Shown in pieces: positions 1 through 7,001 of a stretch of DNA of 7,001 bases. Location of the stretch: the NCBI GenBank assembly GCA_003563255.1, contig PWSL01000127.1, positions 1 to 7,001 of the forward strand. The letters are read 5' to 3'. Position numbers and translations under genes: made by a program. The stretch comes from Desulfonatronospira sp. GTDB taxonomy: Bacteria; Desulfobacterota; Desulfovibrionia; Desulfovibrionales; Desulfonatronovibrionaceae. Below the pieces are notes generated by a model that saw nothing but the letters and a program-made list of their open reading frames with translations, searched no databases and had not been told where the DNA came from. Within the stretch, counting starts at the first letter, position 1. The number at the start of each line of letters is the position of its first letter.

Positions 1-82
1 GTAGTCCACCTCGATTCAAACAAACCGGCAGATTGTCTACATGCATGAGCCGATAAATAGGAATAGGCTCATCCAGCTTCAT
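1..82 (-). CDS. darT: N-terminus of a DarT-like (DUF4433) DNA ADP-ribosyltransferase, 3' partial
   Basis: Only 27 codons fall inside the window. They translate as MKLDEPIPIYRLMHVDNLPV followed by CLNRGGL, with the frame still open at the left edge. The pattern aromatic-R-x-x-H-x-D-N-L-P, then about six residues, then GGL, matches the N-terminal NAD-binding segment of DarT/DUF4433 proteins as I remember it (typically ...ITHxDNLxxIL..G.L). DarT enzymes transfer ADP-ribose from NAD+ to thymidine or guanosine bases in single-stranded DNA; they are toxic, are neutralised by the macrodomain protein DarG, and some act in phage defence. The ATG at 82 lies 2 bases after the methyltransferase stop and has a purine-rich ribosome-binding sequence overlapping the end of that gene, so the two are almost certainly co-transcribed. 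Met replaces the usual Thr before the His. The call rests on a short segment, so it is moderate; the symbol is tentative. Confidence 0.7.
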   Translation of the reverse strand, partial: MKLDEPIPIYRLMHVDNLPVCLNRGGL

Positions 83-84
83 TG

Positions 85-3000
85 CTAATTCCCCACCCTG
101 GTCACCGCCTGATCATACCACATGAGCAGTTTTGGGTCTTCTTGGAGAACCTTCTCCGGGATCTTTTCAGCTACCTTGATGATGGTCTGGTAATCCCGGT
201 CCTGCCAGGCCTTTTTGAATCCGGCCCGGACTGCCTCAAGTCTAAACTGCTTCATCTTCCGGCCCTTGAATTGCCTGTATTCCTCAAATTCCTTGAGCAG
301 GGATTTCTCCCGGAGCTTTTCCAGGTCCGCAGCCCTATGGGGATTGGGTACATACCAGCGGGATCTGGCCCGGCTGATCAATTTGGAGATTTGCGGGGTG
401 GTTTGCTCTATATGCAAAGCGCCCTGGTCTTCACGCAAGCGGCCAACTTCAGTCTCTTCAGCAATGATGCTTCGCAATTCCTCGCTTTGCTTCATCCAGG
501 AAACAATCTGGGCCGGTATGGGACTGCCTTCATTATATATCAGAAAATTCTGCTCCAGCAGATCAGAGAGCTCCAACATCTTCTCATGCTTTTGCCAGCC
601 TCCGATTTCCTTCATGAATTGGGGATGCAGATCCTGAAAGGTCTGGGGCTTTCTGGAAAGCTGCTGCTTGAGCCATTGAATGGCCGAAGCCTCGTCAATG
701 ACCATGAGCGTCAGCTCTCGGAATTTTTTTATTGTCCTGCGTTTCCGGTCGTATTCAGCAGCCTGCTCAGGCAGAAAATACATGCCGTCCCTCTCATCAA
801 AGCGCTGGGCCAGTCCCTGGTAAAACTCAGCAGCAGACATGGGCACGCTTACCCCGCGCTGGACATGGAAGGCGATCATTCGGTCAAAAAGGAGATAATT
901 CTGCCTTTCAGCCACTGCCTCTGCAGCATCGCCCTGAGTAACGAAAACAGGTAGCTGCTTGAGATGGTTACGTACAAATTCCCAAACTCCTTCTTCGGTG
1001 CCAGCTTGAAGTTGGAAACGATCTTCAAGGCCACCATTTGGCTTATAGGCTGAAATAATAAGATCTTGTTTGACTGCACTTGCCGAGGTATATTGCTTAA
1101 AAGAGCCCTGCTTTTTATCTAAGGTGCGGATATCAGCTATAACAAAACCAGCACTTTGCAAGGATTCCTGAATACTATTCCAGACGCTGTTCTTGGAATT
1201 ATGAAATTCCACAGTCATCCAGCGTCCAGGCTTTAATAGACGGTAATATTCGCAAAAGCATTTTGTCATAATACTTTGATATTCCGACAAGCCTTTAGCT
1301 TGTGAGTTGTTCGTTATGGCTTCAGGCTTAATATTGGTGAAATTCTTCAGCCAAGACTCCCATAAGAAACTTAACTCTGAGTACATCAGGTTTCCACCAA
1401 ATGGAGGATCAATAAATATGTAATCAACTCCATTTGTATTACATGAAGTTTTTGTAGTAGACTGTGTGCTAATGAGAGGCCTACCATTCCCCGGAAGACT
1501 CCAATTTATAGATGATAAACGTGACTTAAGGCTGATATAAGCAGGAGTTTCAGGAACAGTAGAAGAAACATATAAAGTTCCTTTTGTTCCTGCATTGATA
1601 AATCCCCCACCTCCATGAAAAAAATAACTGAATGCGATACTTGCTAGCCTTGATGTTATTCTTTCTGAGGCGGTTTTTATGAACAATAATCTTAATGCCA
1701 GATCGGATTTATAAACACGACAGAGCCTATAAACGAACGATGCAATAATCCACAAATTTTTTCTTGAATAAAAATGATGTACATGAGTTATGCCAGCATG
1801 AACACCAGATCTCCATGTATCTCCCCACTCTTTACCTTTAAACATCATTTGATAAGTCGGAAACCAGTATGGGATATCGAGCTGTTCAATTTTATCGATC
1901 AGAGAAAAATCATAAATATCTGGTCTTTTTTCATACTTAATTTTGCCAACACTATAATTTATTAAAACAGGAATTTGTTTGGCTTGCCGGATAGTTTGAC
2001 CAATAGCCTTATCCAGCTTTGTGACCCAAGCTCTGTCTACTTTTCGCTTGGTCAAAAGGGCATTGCAAACAGGGCAGGGAAAATCACTATGTACCTTGCC
2101 AGCTGTTTTATCCACAGCAGCTTCCCAAAAAACCACCTCCTGAGCACATTCCGGGCAGATATAGACATCCGACCATACAGTATAGTTGATCTGCCCCCAG
2201 ACAGGCTGCACATCTGTTTCTGAAGGCTGGGTCCTTAAAAGCTTACGAATCTCTTCAACTGATTTACAGGCTCGCAGCTTTTCAGCCATTATTGTTGCCA
2301 GGGCCTCTTGCTGGTCCTGGGATGCGGTTTTGGAGCCGCTGACAGCATAGGCCAAAGTAGTATACATCCAGCCGCATTCCTCCTCCACTTCCTTGAGAAT
2401 GCGCTTTGCTTCCTGTTCAAATGCCTGCACATCCACAGGCGTATTGTAGTTATAGGCAATAAAGGTGGCTGCTGGTGATAGATCGCTCAGGACTGCTGAA
2501 CGGGTTCCCAATCTGGAAAAAGGCTTCCAGGCTGCCTTGCCGTCCGGTCCGGTTTCCTGCTGGTAGACAACACCCTGCTTATCCACATGGTAGCCCAGGG
2601 ATTCCACTGTTTGTCGATCAGCGCACAGCTGGGCGGCCACACCGGTCATGCCGGTACCACAGAAGCCGTCAAACACCACATCTCCAGGCTCGGTATAGTG
2701 CAGGATATAGCGCATGATGGCCTTGTGCGGGACCTTGGTATGGTAGGAATGGGCATTGTAGATGGGGTCATTCTTGCCCTCGCTGACATCAGTGGCAAAG
2801 GGCTCCCGGTGGTAGTCATCCGTTTCCGGATCATACGGCCTGCCATGCTGTCTGATAAACTCCGGAATGAACGGATTGGGGCAGGCAGTGTAATATGGCG
2901 GATCCGACAGGGCCAGAATGTCTTCATCTTTGCCGTGGGGAAAGCCGATTTCGTCCTTGAACAGCTGCAAAAGATCTGGTGTCTGGCCTGGATTATCCCC

Positions 3001-3303
3001 GCGCCTGCTTCCAGCTGCCTCAGCCATTTTTTGGGCCAGTTCCTGAACCTGGGATTCATGCCCAAAAGGCCAGTGCTGCAATGATTCCAGTCGATCTATG
3101 GTATCCTGCAAGGAGCTGAAAGGCACGCCCTGCAGTTTTTCTTTGAGTTCCTGCAAGGCTATACTCAGCTTGTCCAGAAAATAATTCCTGCGCTCCTGGT
3201 CATGGGCAAAGGTCATGCCCAGGCACTCTACCGGCTGTCTTGGAGCGGATTGCTTATCTTCCTGATCTTGCAGGGGTAACTGCAAATTATTTTCTTTGCG
3301 CAT
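85..3303 (-). CDS. DNA amino-methyltransferase (N6-adenine or N4-cytosine) of a BREX-like module, with zinc-ribbon insertion
   Basis: Predicted SAM-dependent DNA methyltransferase, 1072 residues, far larger than ordinary type II enzymes, probably the modification and self-marking subunit partnered with the upstream ATPase. Visible parts in order: a charged N-terminal region (1-125); DPPYYTACPNPF (134-145); NDPIYNAHSYHTKVPHKAIMRYI (178-200); SAM-binding motif I FDGFCGTGMTG (211-221); SDLSPAATFIA (273-283); a zinc ribbon with C383, C386, C410, C413; KGKEWGD (489-495); catalytic motif IV DPPFGG (632-637); strands RWMTVEFHN (694-702) and KQDLIISAYKP (745-755); and a C-terminal extension ending in an intact, highly charged block (about 981-1068, SRWYVPNP... 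to LLMWYDQA). Start: the ATG at 3303 gives the longest frame, with only a weak, distant GCAAGG upstream; Met30 (3216), preceding TFAHDQERRNYF, is a plausible alternative. The central part of the gene is A+T-rich compared with its ends. No frameshift or stop is seen. Methylated base and target site cannot be told from sequence. Confidence 0.92.
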   Translation of the reverse strand: MRKENNLQLPLQDQEDKQSAPRQPVECLGMTFAHDQERRNYFLDKLSIALQELKEKLQGVPFSSLQDTIDRLESLQHWPFGHESQVQELAQKMAEAAGSRRGDNPGQTPDLLQLFKDEIGFPHGKDEDILALSDPPYYTACPNPFIPEFIRQHGRPYDPETDDYHREPFATDVSEGKNDPIYNAHSYHTKVPHKAIMRYILHYTEPGDVVFDGFCGTGMTGVAAQLCADRQTVESLGYHVDKQGVVYQQETGPDGKAAWKPFSRLGTRSAVLSDLSPAATFIAYNYNTPVDVQAFEQEAKRILKEVEEECGWMYTTLAYAVSGSKTASQDQQEALATIMAEKLRACKSVEEIRKLLRTQPSETDVQPVWGQINYTVWSDVYICPECAQEVVFWEAAVDKTAGKVHSDFPCPVCNALLTKRKVDRAWVTKLDKAIGQTIRQAKQIPVLINYSVGKIKYEKRPDIYDFSLIDKIEQLDIPYWFPTYQMMFKGKEWGDTWRSGVHAGITHVHHFYSRKNLWIIASFVYRLCRVYKSDLALRLLFIKTASERITSRLASIAFSYFFHGGGGFINAGTKGTLYVSSTVPETPAYISLKSRLSSINWSLPGNGRPLISTQSTTKTSCNTNGVDYIFIDPPFGGNLMYSELSFLWESWLKNFTNIKPEAITNNSQAKGLSEYQSIMTKCFCEYYRLLKPGRWMTVEFHNSKNSVWNSIQESLQSAGFVIADIRTLDKKQGSFKQYTSASAVKQDLIISAYKPNGGLEDRFQLQAGTEEGVWEFVRNHLKQLPVFVTQGDAAEAVAERQNYLLFDRMIAFHVQRGVSVPMSAAEFYQGLAQRFDERDGMYFLPEQAAEYDRKRRTIKKFRELTLMVIDEASAIQWLKQQLSRKPQTFQDLHPQFMKEIGGWQKHEKMLELSDLLEQNFLIYNEGSPIPAQIVSWMKQSEELRSIIAEETEVGRLREDQGALHIEQTTPQISKLISRARSRWYVPNPHRAADLEKLREKSLLKEFEEYRQFKGRKMKQFRLEAVRAGFKKAWQDRDYQTIIKVAEKIPEKVLQEDPKLLMWYDQAVTRVGN
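90..99 (-). promoter_or_regulatory. Ribosome-binding site of the DarT-like gene, inside the methyltransferase 3' end
   Basis: On the minus strand the bases AGGGTGGGGA end 7 bases before the ATG at 82. They overlap the last codons of the methyltransferase gene (Arg-Val-Gly-Asn-stop). This supports the ATG at 82 as the start and suggests translational coupling across the 2-base gap. Confidence 0.6.
1030..1985 (-). other. A+T-rich mosaic segment inside the methyltransferase gene
   Basis: Hand counts of G+C per 60-base row give 23/60 at 1021, 20/60 at 1381, 21/60 at 1621, 22/60 at 1681 and 14/60 at 1921, compared with 30/60 at 1981, 29/60 at 2341, 34/60 at 2641, 29/60 at 601 and 28/60 at 961. 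The segment encodes roughly residues 440-758, which covers the probable target-recognition region, catalytic motif IV and the strands after it. The protein there is richer in Ile, Lys, Asn, Ser and Tyr. The edges are approximate. The likely cause is replacement of the specificity core by recombination with a more A+T-rich donor; a purely functional composition bias is the alternative. Confidence 0.65.
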
Positions 3304-3334
3304 AAGTTCTATTTCAACCTTGCATCTATTTTGT
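3304..3334 (-). other. Short intergenic gap between ATPase and methyltransferase genes
   Basis: These 31 bases separate the ATPase TAA from the methyltransferase ATG. They are A+T-rich and contain no inverted repeat that could act as a terminator and no recognisable promoter, so the genes should form one transcript. The only Shine-Dalgarno-like sequence is GCAAGG at 3323-3318, whose last base is 14 bases from the ATG, which is farther than ideal. Translation of the methyltransferase may therefore be weak, or depend on ribosomes ending on the ATPase gene. Confidence 0.6.
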
Positions 3335-6300
3335 TTAATCGATCACAATACGGACCTTTTCCGGCTCCTTGCCCCGGAGCAGCTGATCCAGGTAGGATTC
3401 GAAACGCTTCTTCATCTCCGCAGGAGTTACAGGCGATCCGCCGGAAACAAGGGCATCTCGCAGACTGTCCAGACTGACTTCCACCTTGCTTAGTCCGGAG
3501 AGAACCTCCTGCATGGCCTGCAGAAAATCCTGTTCCAAAGGCTCCGGCAATTCTTTTCTTTCCATGAACTGATGCACCATGTCTTTACGCTCGGGACTCA
3601 GCAGTTCCAGGTTCTGTTCTGTGCTGGGATCCTCCAGATTGCTGAGCAACGAATCTGTCCACTGCTCAATCAACTGGTCCAGTTCCTGATCTATTGTCTC
3701 CAGAGCACTGGAGGCTGAGGCCTGGATTCTCTCTTCGCCCGGCCTGAACTGACAATGCGGACACACAGGGGCCGCCTGTAAATCCTGTTCAGTGAGCCGG
3801 GTACAGATTTTCAGGGCAGCCAGCCGGTTCTGCAGATCAACCAGCTGCTGTCTGGGCAGTAGCTCTATGGTGGAAAGCTTTTTCAGGGTTTCCATCCGGG
3901 AGTCGTGCAGCAGCCTGGACTTGCGCTTTTCATCATTTACCCCGAGCCTGGCCCTGGAGTGCTGATCAATATAGTAGCGCACATATTCCTGTTTGAGCTC
4001 TGTCAGTATCCTGCGGACATCGGCAGTCAGGCTTTGATCCGGAATCTTGGCCTGGCTGAGCTTGTTCATTACCTGTGATCGAGACTGGCTGATTCTGGCT
4101 GACAATTCACTTTCAGCAGGCAGGACAGCCTCTGCTGTGGACAGGTAGGCAGCTGTATCCCCCAGTTCCTGGACCAGACTTTGATGGGCCTGGATCTCTT
4201 TTACAAGATCAAAAGTTTTTTTGTGCTCAGAAATATCCTGGGGCGCAGCCTTTAAATTTTTTAGCTGGCCTGGGGTTTTAAAAGCCTGCATGGACTCCAG
4301 AAACTGCTTGGTCTGGCCCAGTTTCTGGCTGTATTCTTCTGCTTCTGGCTCCGGGATAAGGCTATGGCCCCAGAAAACTATCCCATTTTGCAGATTTTGC
4401 TGCAGGATCACCAGCTGCTTGATCTTGCCTTGAATGGCGCTTTGCATCTGGGCTACAGGCTCTTCCTTGCCCTGGGTGATGAGCTGGGCCAGGGCAGGAT
4501 TCTGACCCAGAAGCTCAAGCAGGGCCTTCAATGCAGGCAGGTTCCACTCCTTGGGCTTTTCCACATGCTTGAACCCGGTCAGGTCTTCCACCCTCATTCC
4601 TGCCAGCTGATTCAAACTGGTGGCATCAAACTTCCTGCCGGTCATGGTCAGGTTCAGATCACCGGAATAGACCAGAGCAGCCAGAACCACCACCAGCCAT
4701 TCCGGCTCCAGACGGCTGCTTTGCGGTGAAAAATACTCCACCCCCTGCACATCCTGCAAAAGCTCGGAGCGATTAACCACCTGCCCATGACCTTTTTGAT
4801 TCACTTTTTCCAGCACCTGGGCTGCATATCTGGAGTGAACAGGATCAATCCGCTCTCCCTGCAAGAGCTCCAGGGCGTCCAGCACAGCCAGGGCCTGTTT
4901 GGTGCCCATTGAGGAACTGGTTTTGTTTGCACCATGAGCTTCTCCACCTGCAGCCTGGGCTATGCTTCGTAAAGCATCCTGAGCTGCCTGAGGGCGACTG
5001 TCCGCAGTGATTAGAAGTGGGAATCGGGGATAGTCCGGGGCCAGATCATGGAAGTGGGTTGTTAGACAGATCCCGGCTACTGTGTTCACCAGATCCCGGA
5101 AGTTGATCCGATGGGACTGCCAGTTACCTGGAGAACTCTTGCCCAGACCCTCTTTGCACCATTCAGGAATAGTCTTGCTCCTGCCCTGATAGCTGACCTC
5201 AAAGGCTTCTGTCATGTGCTCCTGCAGCCAGTTGACCATTTTTTGCAGGAAGTTATTTGCCCGGGACTGATAGGTGTTCTTGGCATGGCCGGAAGCAGTG
5301 GATGCCAGATCCAGGGCAGCTGCATATAGTTCCAGAGTCTTTCTGGCGGCATCATCCAGGCCCTTAAGACGGAAAAAGACCTCGTCCCTGTTTTTCTCAT
5401 TCTTGAAGTAAGGTGGATCAAAGGCCTGAATGAAATACAGGTAGAAATCCCTGGGGGGCACTGCTGTAGAACGATCATTGGGAGAGCCGAAAAATAGATA
5501 GCCCTGCCGCATTGCCTTGCGCTCAGGCCACTCAAGCTGATGTTCCCAGATATTGTAACCAGTAACATAGGTCTGGTCAGTACATTCCATGATCTCCTTC
5601 AGGGCCTGGAAATAATAGCGATCCAACTGGGAATCATCCAGTGACTCAGCTCTTTTTTCAATCAAGGCGTCAAAATCTTCAGTCTTTTTCAGATCCAGGA
5701 AGAATTGGCCGTTATCCGGATTATAGGAAATGAACTGACCGTTGACCGTTCTGTGGATTTCTCTAAGTACGGTTTCCACCTGGGAACGCAGATCATCAGC
5801 AGGATTTCCACCCAGGTCCTCAATACCCGGCTGATACAGGCACAAGCCGTCTCGCAGTTCATCAGGGGTGGCTCCCATCTGGGCGTAGATATCTCCAGTG
5901 GTTAAACGATGTACGGACAAACCATGGATCAGGCGCAGGGCCATGGGCTTGTAAGCCGGCCTGGTAAAAGCCTGTTCTATCCTGGACTCCAGATTGCCAC
6001 TGCAATCCAGGACTTCCTTGACCTCCGGAATGGTACGAAATGAAGGGTTGGCCCGCAGATTCTGCCAGTAGCTGTCATAGGCAAGCAGGCCCGGGTAGTC
6101 CCGGGGAAGTTCCCTGTCCAGAAGATCCCGCATGGCCCTGGACAGTGTCTTGAGAATCTCCCTTTTTTCCACCACCCTGACCTGTTCAAACACGTCTATG
6201 TAGTCCGGGTGCACCGGAAACAGGCGCACAAATTCGTCCATACGTTCATTCATTCGATCATAGAATCGGGCGAAAGGGGTCAGATATTTTCTGATACTGG

Positions 6301-7001
6301 CCTGCTGCTCAGCTGTTTTCTTGAGCAGACGGTTGGCCACCACGAACTTGACATCCTTACGGGCGATAAGGACCTGTTCAAATCTGTCCTTAACCCGGCG
6401 CACGCTTTCGGCTACAAAGGAAAACCGTGGGCTGTCGAAAATTGCCTCCTGTACTCCGGCCATGAAGCGAAACCGCAGATGACTGCAGACTTCCCCCATT
6501 TCCCGCAAAAAGCTCAAATCCAGGATAAGCTCCTGATCTTTTCGCGAGCGCAGATAGTCCAGCAGCTCATCAACCACCAGGAGCAGGCCGTGATCCGGAT
6601 ACACCTGGTGAAATGCAGCCATCATTTCTTCAAAAGCAGGCTTATTGCTGGAGACCTCGCTTGAGGCGGGAAACCTGAAGTGCACTCCAATGGTGCTTAA
6701 ATGCTCCTGCAGGGCCTGAACCAGAATGTCCCGCAAGGGCATGGTGGTGGAACCGATTTCGGTTCGGACCACTTTGAATTTACCAGCTATTTTGGCGGCT
6801 TCACTGGCAGCCTGGCTGTGACTGATATGTTCGGACAACTCCGGGTTCTCCGCCAGACTGGAGATAACAGCCATCAGGTGGGACTTTCCAGTCCCGTAGT
6901 TGCCCACCACCAGAAGGCCCATATTGTCTACTGGTTCCTGGAATTGCAGATTGGGGATGGCTACTGAGACCAGCTTTTCAGCCATGTCCTCGGACAGAAC
7001 A
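3335..7001 (-). CDS. Large P-loop ATPase of a BREX-like defence system (DUF6079-type, BrxC/PglY-like), 5' partial
   Basis: Probable cytoplasmic AAA+/STAND-like ATPase of a phage-defence module. Numbering from the Met at 6985: Walker A GNYGTGKS at residues 28-35 followed by HLM; Walker B LLLVVDE at 134-140 (D139, E140); a sensor-like strand [11 protein letters not shown] at 172-182. A middle region includes [16 protein letters not shown] (511-527). The last third (about 840-1216) is rich in Gln, Glu, Leu and Lys and looks helical or coiled-coil, interrupted by C1061 and CPHC at 1075-1078, a possible zinc knuckle. The ATG at 6985 is probably not the true start: the frame stays open to the window edge (VLSED precedes it) and Walker A would lie unusually close to the N-terminus, so an N-terminal piece is missing. 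It ends in TAA, 31 bases before the methyltransferase start. The P-loop reading is secure; the assignment to DUF6079/BrxC-PglY-like proteins is from memory of family appearance, not a search. Confidence 0.88.
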   Translation of the reverse strand, partial: VLSEDMAEKLVSVAIPNLQFQEPVDNMGLLVVGNYGTGKSHLMAVISSLAENPELSEHISHSQAASEAAKIAGKFKVVRTEIGSTTMPLRDILVQALQEHLSTIGVHFRFPASSEVSSNKPAFEEMMAAFHQVYPDHGLLLVVDELLDYLRSRKDQELILDLSFLREMGEVCSHLRFRFMAGVQEAIFDSPRFSFVAESVRRVKDRFEQVLIARKDVKFVVANRLLKKTAEQQASIRKYLTPFARFYDRMNERMDEFVRLFPVHPDYIDVFEQVRVVEKREILKTLSRAMRDLLDRELPRDYPGLLAYDSYWQNLRANPSFRTIPEVKEVLDCSGNLESRIEQAFTRPAYKPMALRLIHGLSVHRLTTGDIYAQMGATPDELRDGLCLYQPGIEDLGGNPADDLRSQVETVLREIHRTVNGQFISYNPDNGQFFLDLKKTEDFDALIEKRAESLDDSQLDRYYFQALKEIMECTDQTYVTGYNIWEHQLEWPERKAMRQGYLFFGSPNDRSTAVPPRDFYLYFIQAFDPPYFKNEKNRDEVFFRLKGLDDAARKTLELYAAALDLASTASGHAKNTYQSRANNFLQKMVNWLQEHMTEAFEVSYQGRSKTIPEWCKEGLGKSSPGNWQSHRINFRDLVNTVAGICLTTHFHDLAPDYPRFPLLITADSRPQAAQDALRSIAQAAGGEAHGANKTSSSMGTKQALAVLDALELLQGERIDPVHSRYAAQVLEKVNQKGHGQVVNRSELLQDVQGVEYFSPQSSRLEPEWLVVVLAALVYSGDLNLTMTGRKFDATSLNQLAGMRVEDLTGFKHVEKPKEWNLPALKALLELLGQNPALAQLITQGKEEPVAQMQSAIQGKIKQLVILQQNLQNGIVFWGHSLIPEPEAEEYSQKLGQTKQFLESMQAFKTPGQLKNLKAAPQDISEHKKTFDLVKEIQAHQSLVQELGDTAAYLSTAEAVLPAESELSARISQSRSQVMNKLSQAKIPDQSLTADVRRILTELKQEYVRYYIDQHSRARLGVNDEKRKSRLLHDSRMETLKKLSTIELLPRQQLVDLQNRLAALKICTRLTEQDLQAAPVCPHCQFRPGEERIQASASSALETIDQELDQLIEQWTDSLLSNLEDPSTEQNLELLSPERKDMVHQFMERKELPEPLEQDFLQAMQEVLSGLSKVEVSLDSLRDALVSGGSPVTPAEMKKRFESYLDQLLRGKEPEKVRIVID

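Noticed and set aside
82..954. A 290-codon open frame on the plus strand
   Set aside because: It lies wholly antisense to the conserved C-terminal part of the methyltransferase gene. Its product is Leu/Pro/His-rich with no recognisable motif. It is a shadow frame.
1609..1623. Run of C and A bases (cccccacctccatgaaaaaa) as a possible slippage or frameshift site
   Set aside because: It encodes HGGGGF on the minus strand and the frame continues intact on both sides, so there is no sign of a programmed or accidental shift.
2587..3084. A 165-codon plus-strand open frame and a 139-codon minus-strand frame (2646-3065)
   Set aside because: Both overlap the strongly conserved DPPY-to-motif I part of the methyltransferase in other frames and show no domain features.
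3304..3334. Possible promoter or terminator between the two large genes
   Set aside because: The gap is only 31 bases, with no inverted repeat and no paired -35/-10 elements.
6209..6664. A 151-codon plus-strand open frame opposite the ATPase
   Set aside because: It is antisense to the Walker B region, has no motif, and has no sign of its own ribosome-binding site or promoter.

Overview
The window carries one strand of a compact operon, read entirely on the minus strand (right to left). It holds a large P-loop ATPase (partial at its 5' end, right edge), then a 1072-residue DNA methyltransferase, then the first 27 codons of a gene that looks like a DarT-type (DUF4433) DNA ADP-ribosyltransferase, cut by the left edge. 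There is no non-coding stretch longer than 31 bases, and I see no RNA gene, mobile element, CRISPR array or terminator.

Layout. 7001-3335: ATPase with Walker A GNYGTGKS and Walker B LLLVVDE near its N-terminus, a long middle, and a helical C-terminal third with a Cys-X2-Cys knuckle. It resembles the large ATPases of phage-defence islands (DUF6079 type, loosely BrxC/PglY-like). 3334-3304: 31-base gap. 3303-85: amino-methyltransferase with motif I (FDGFCGTGMTG), an inserted four-cysteine zinc ribbon, a catalytic DPPF motif about 410 residues after motif I, and a second, earlier DPPY motif. After a 2-base gap, 82-1 encodes the DarT-like N-terminus.

How they may work together. A giant ATPase beside a modification methyltransferase is the core logic of BREX-like systems: the methyltransferase marks host DNA and the ATPase takes part in sensing or blocking unmarked DNA. 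Placing a putative DNA ADP-ribosyltransferase immediately after the methyltransferase, with near-overlapping genes, suggests either a toxin effector wired into the system or a DarTG toxin-antitoxin pair embedded in it. The window stops before an antitoxin (DarG macrodomain) or other BREX genes (PglZ, BrxL, helicase) could be seen.

Organism. Codon choice and base composition outside the methyltransferase core are moderate (hand-counted rows about 45-57% G+C, many CTG, CAG and GGC codons), which would fit a Gram-negative anaerobe such as a sulfate-reducing deltaproteobacterium, but this is a weak guess. The core of the methyltransferase gene (about 1030-1985) is clearly more A+T-rich (hand-counted rows 23-38% G+C), which suggests that the specificity/catalytic segment was exchanged by recombination.
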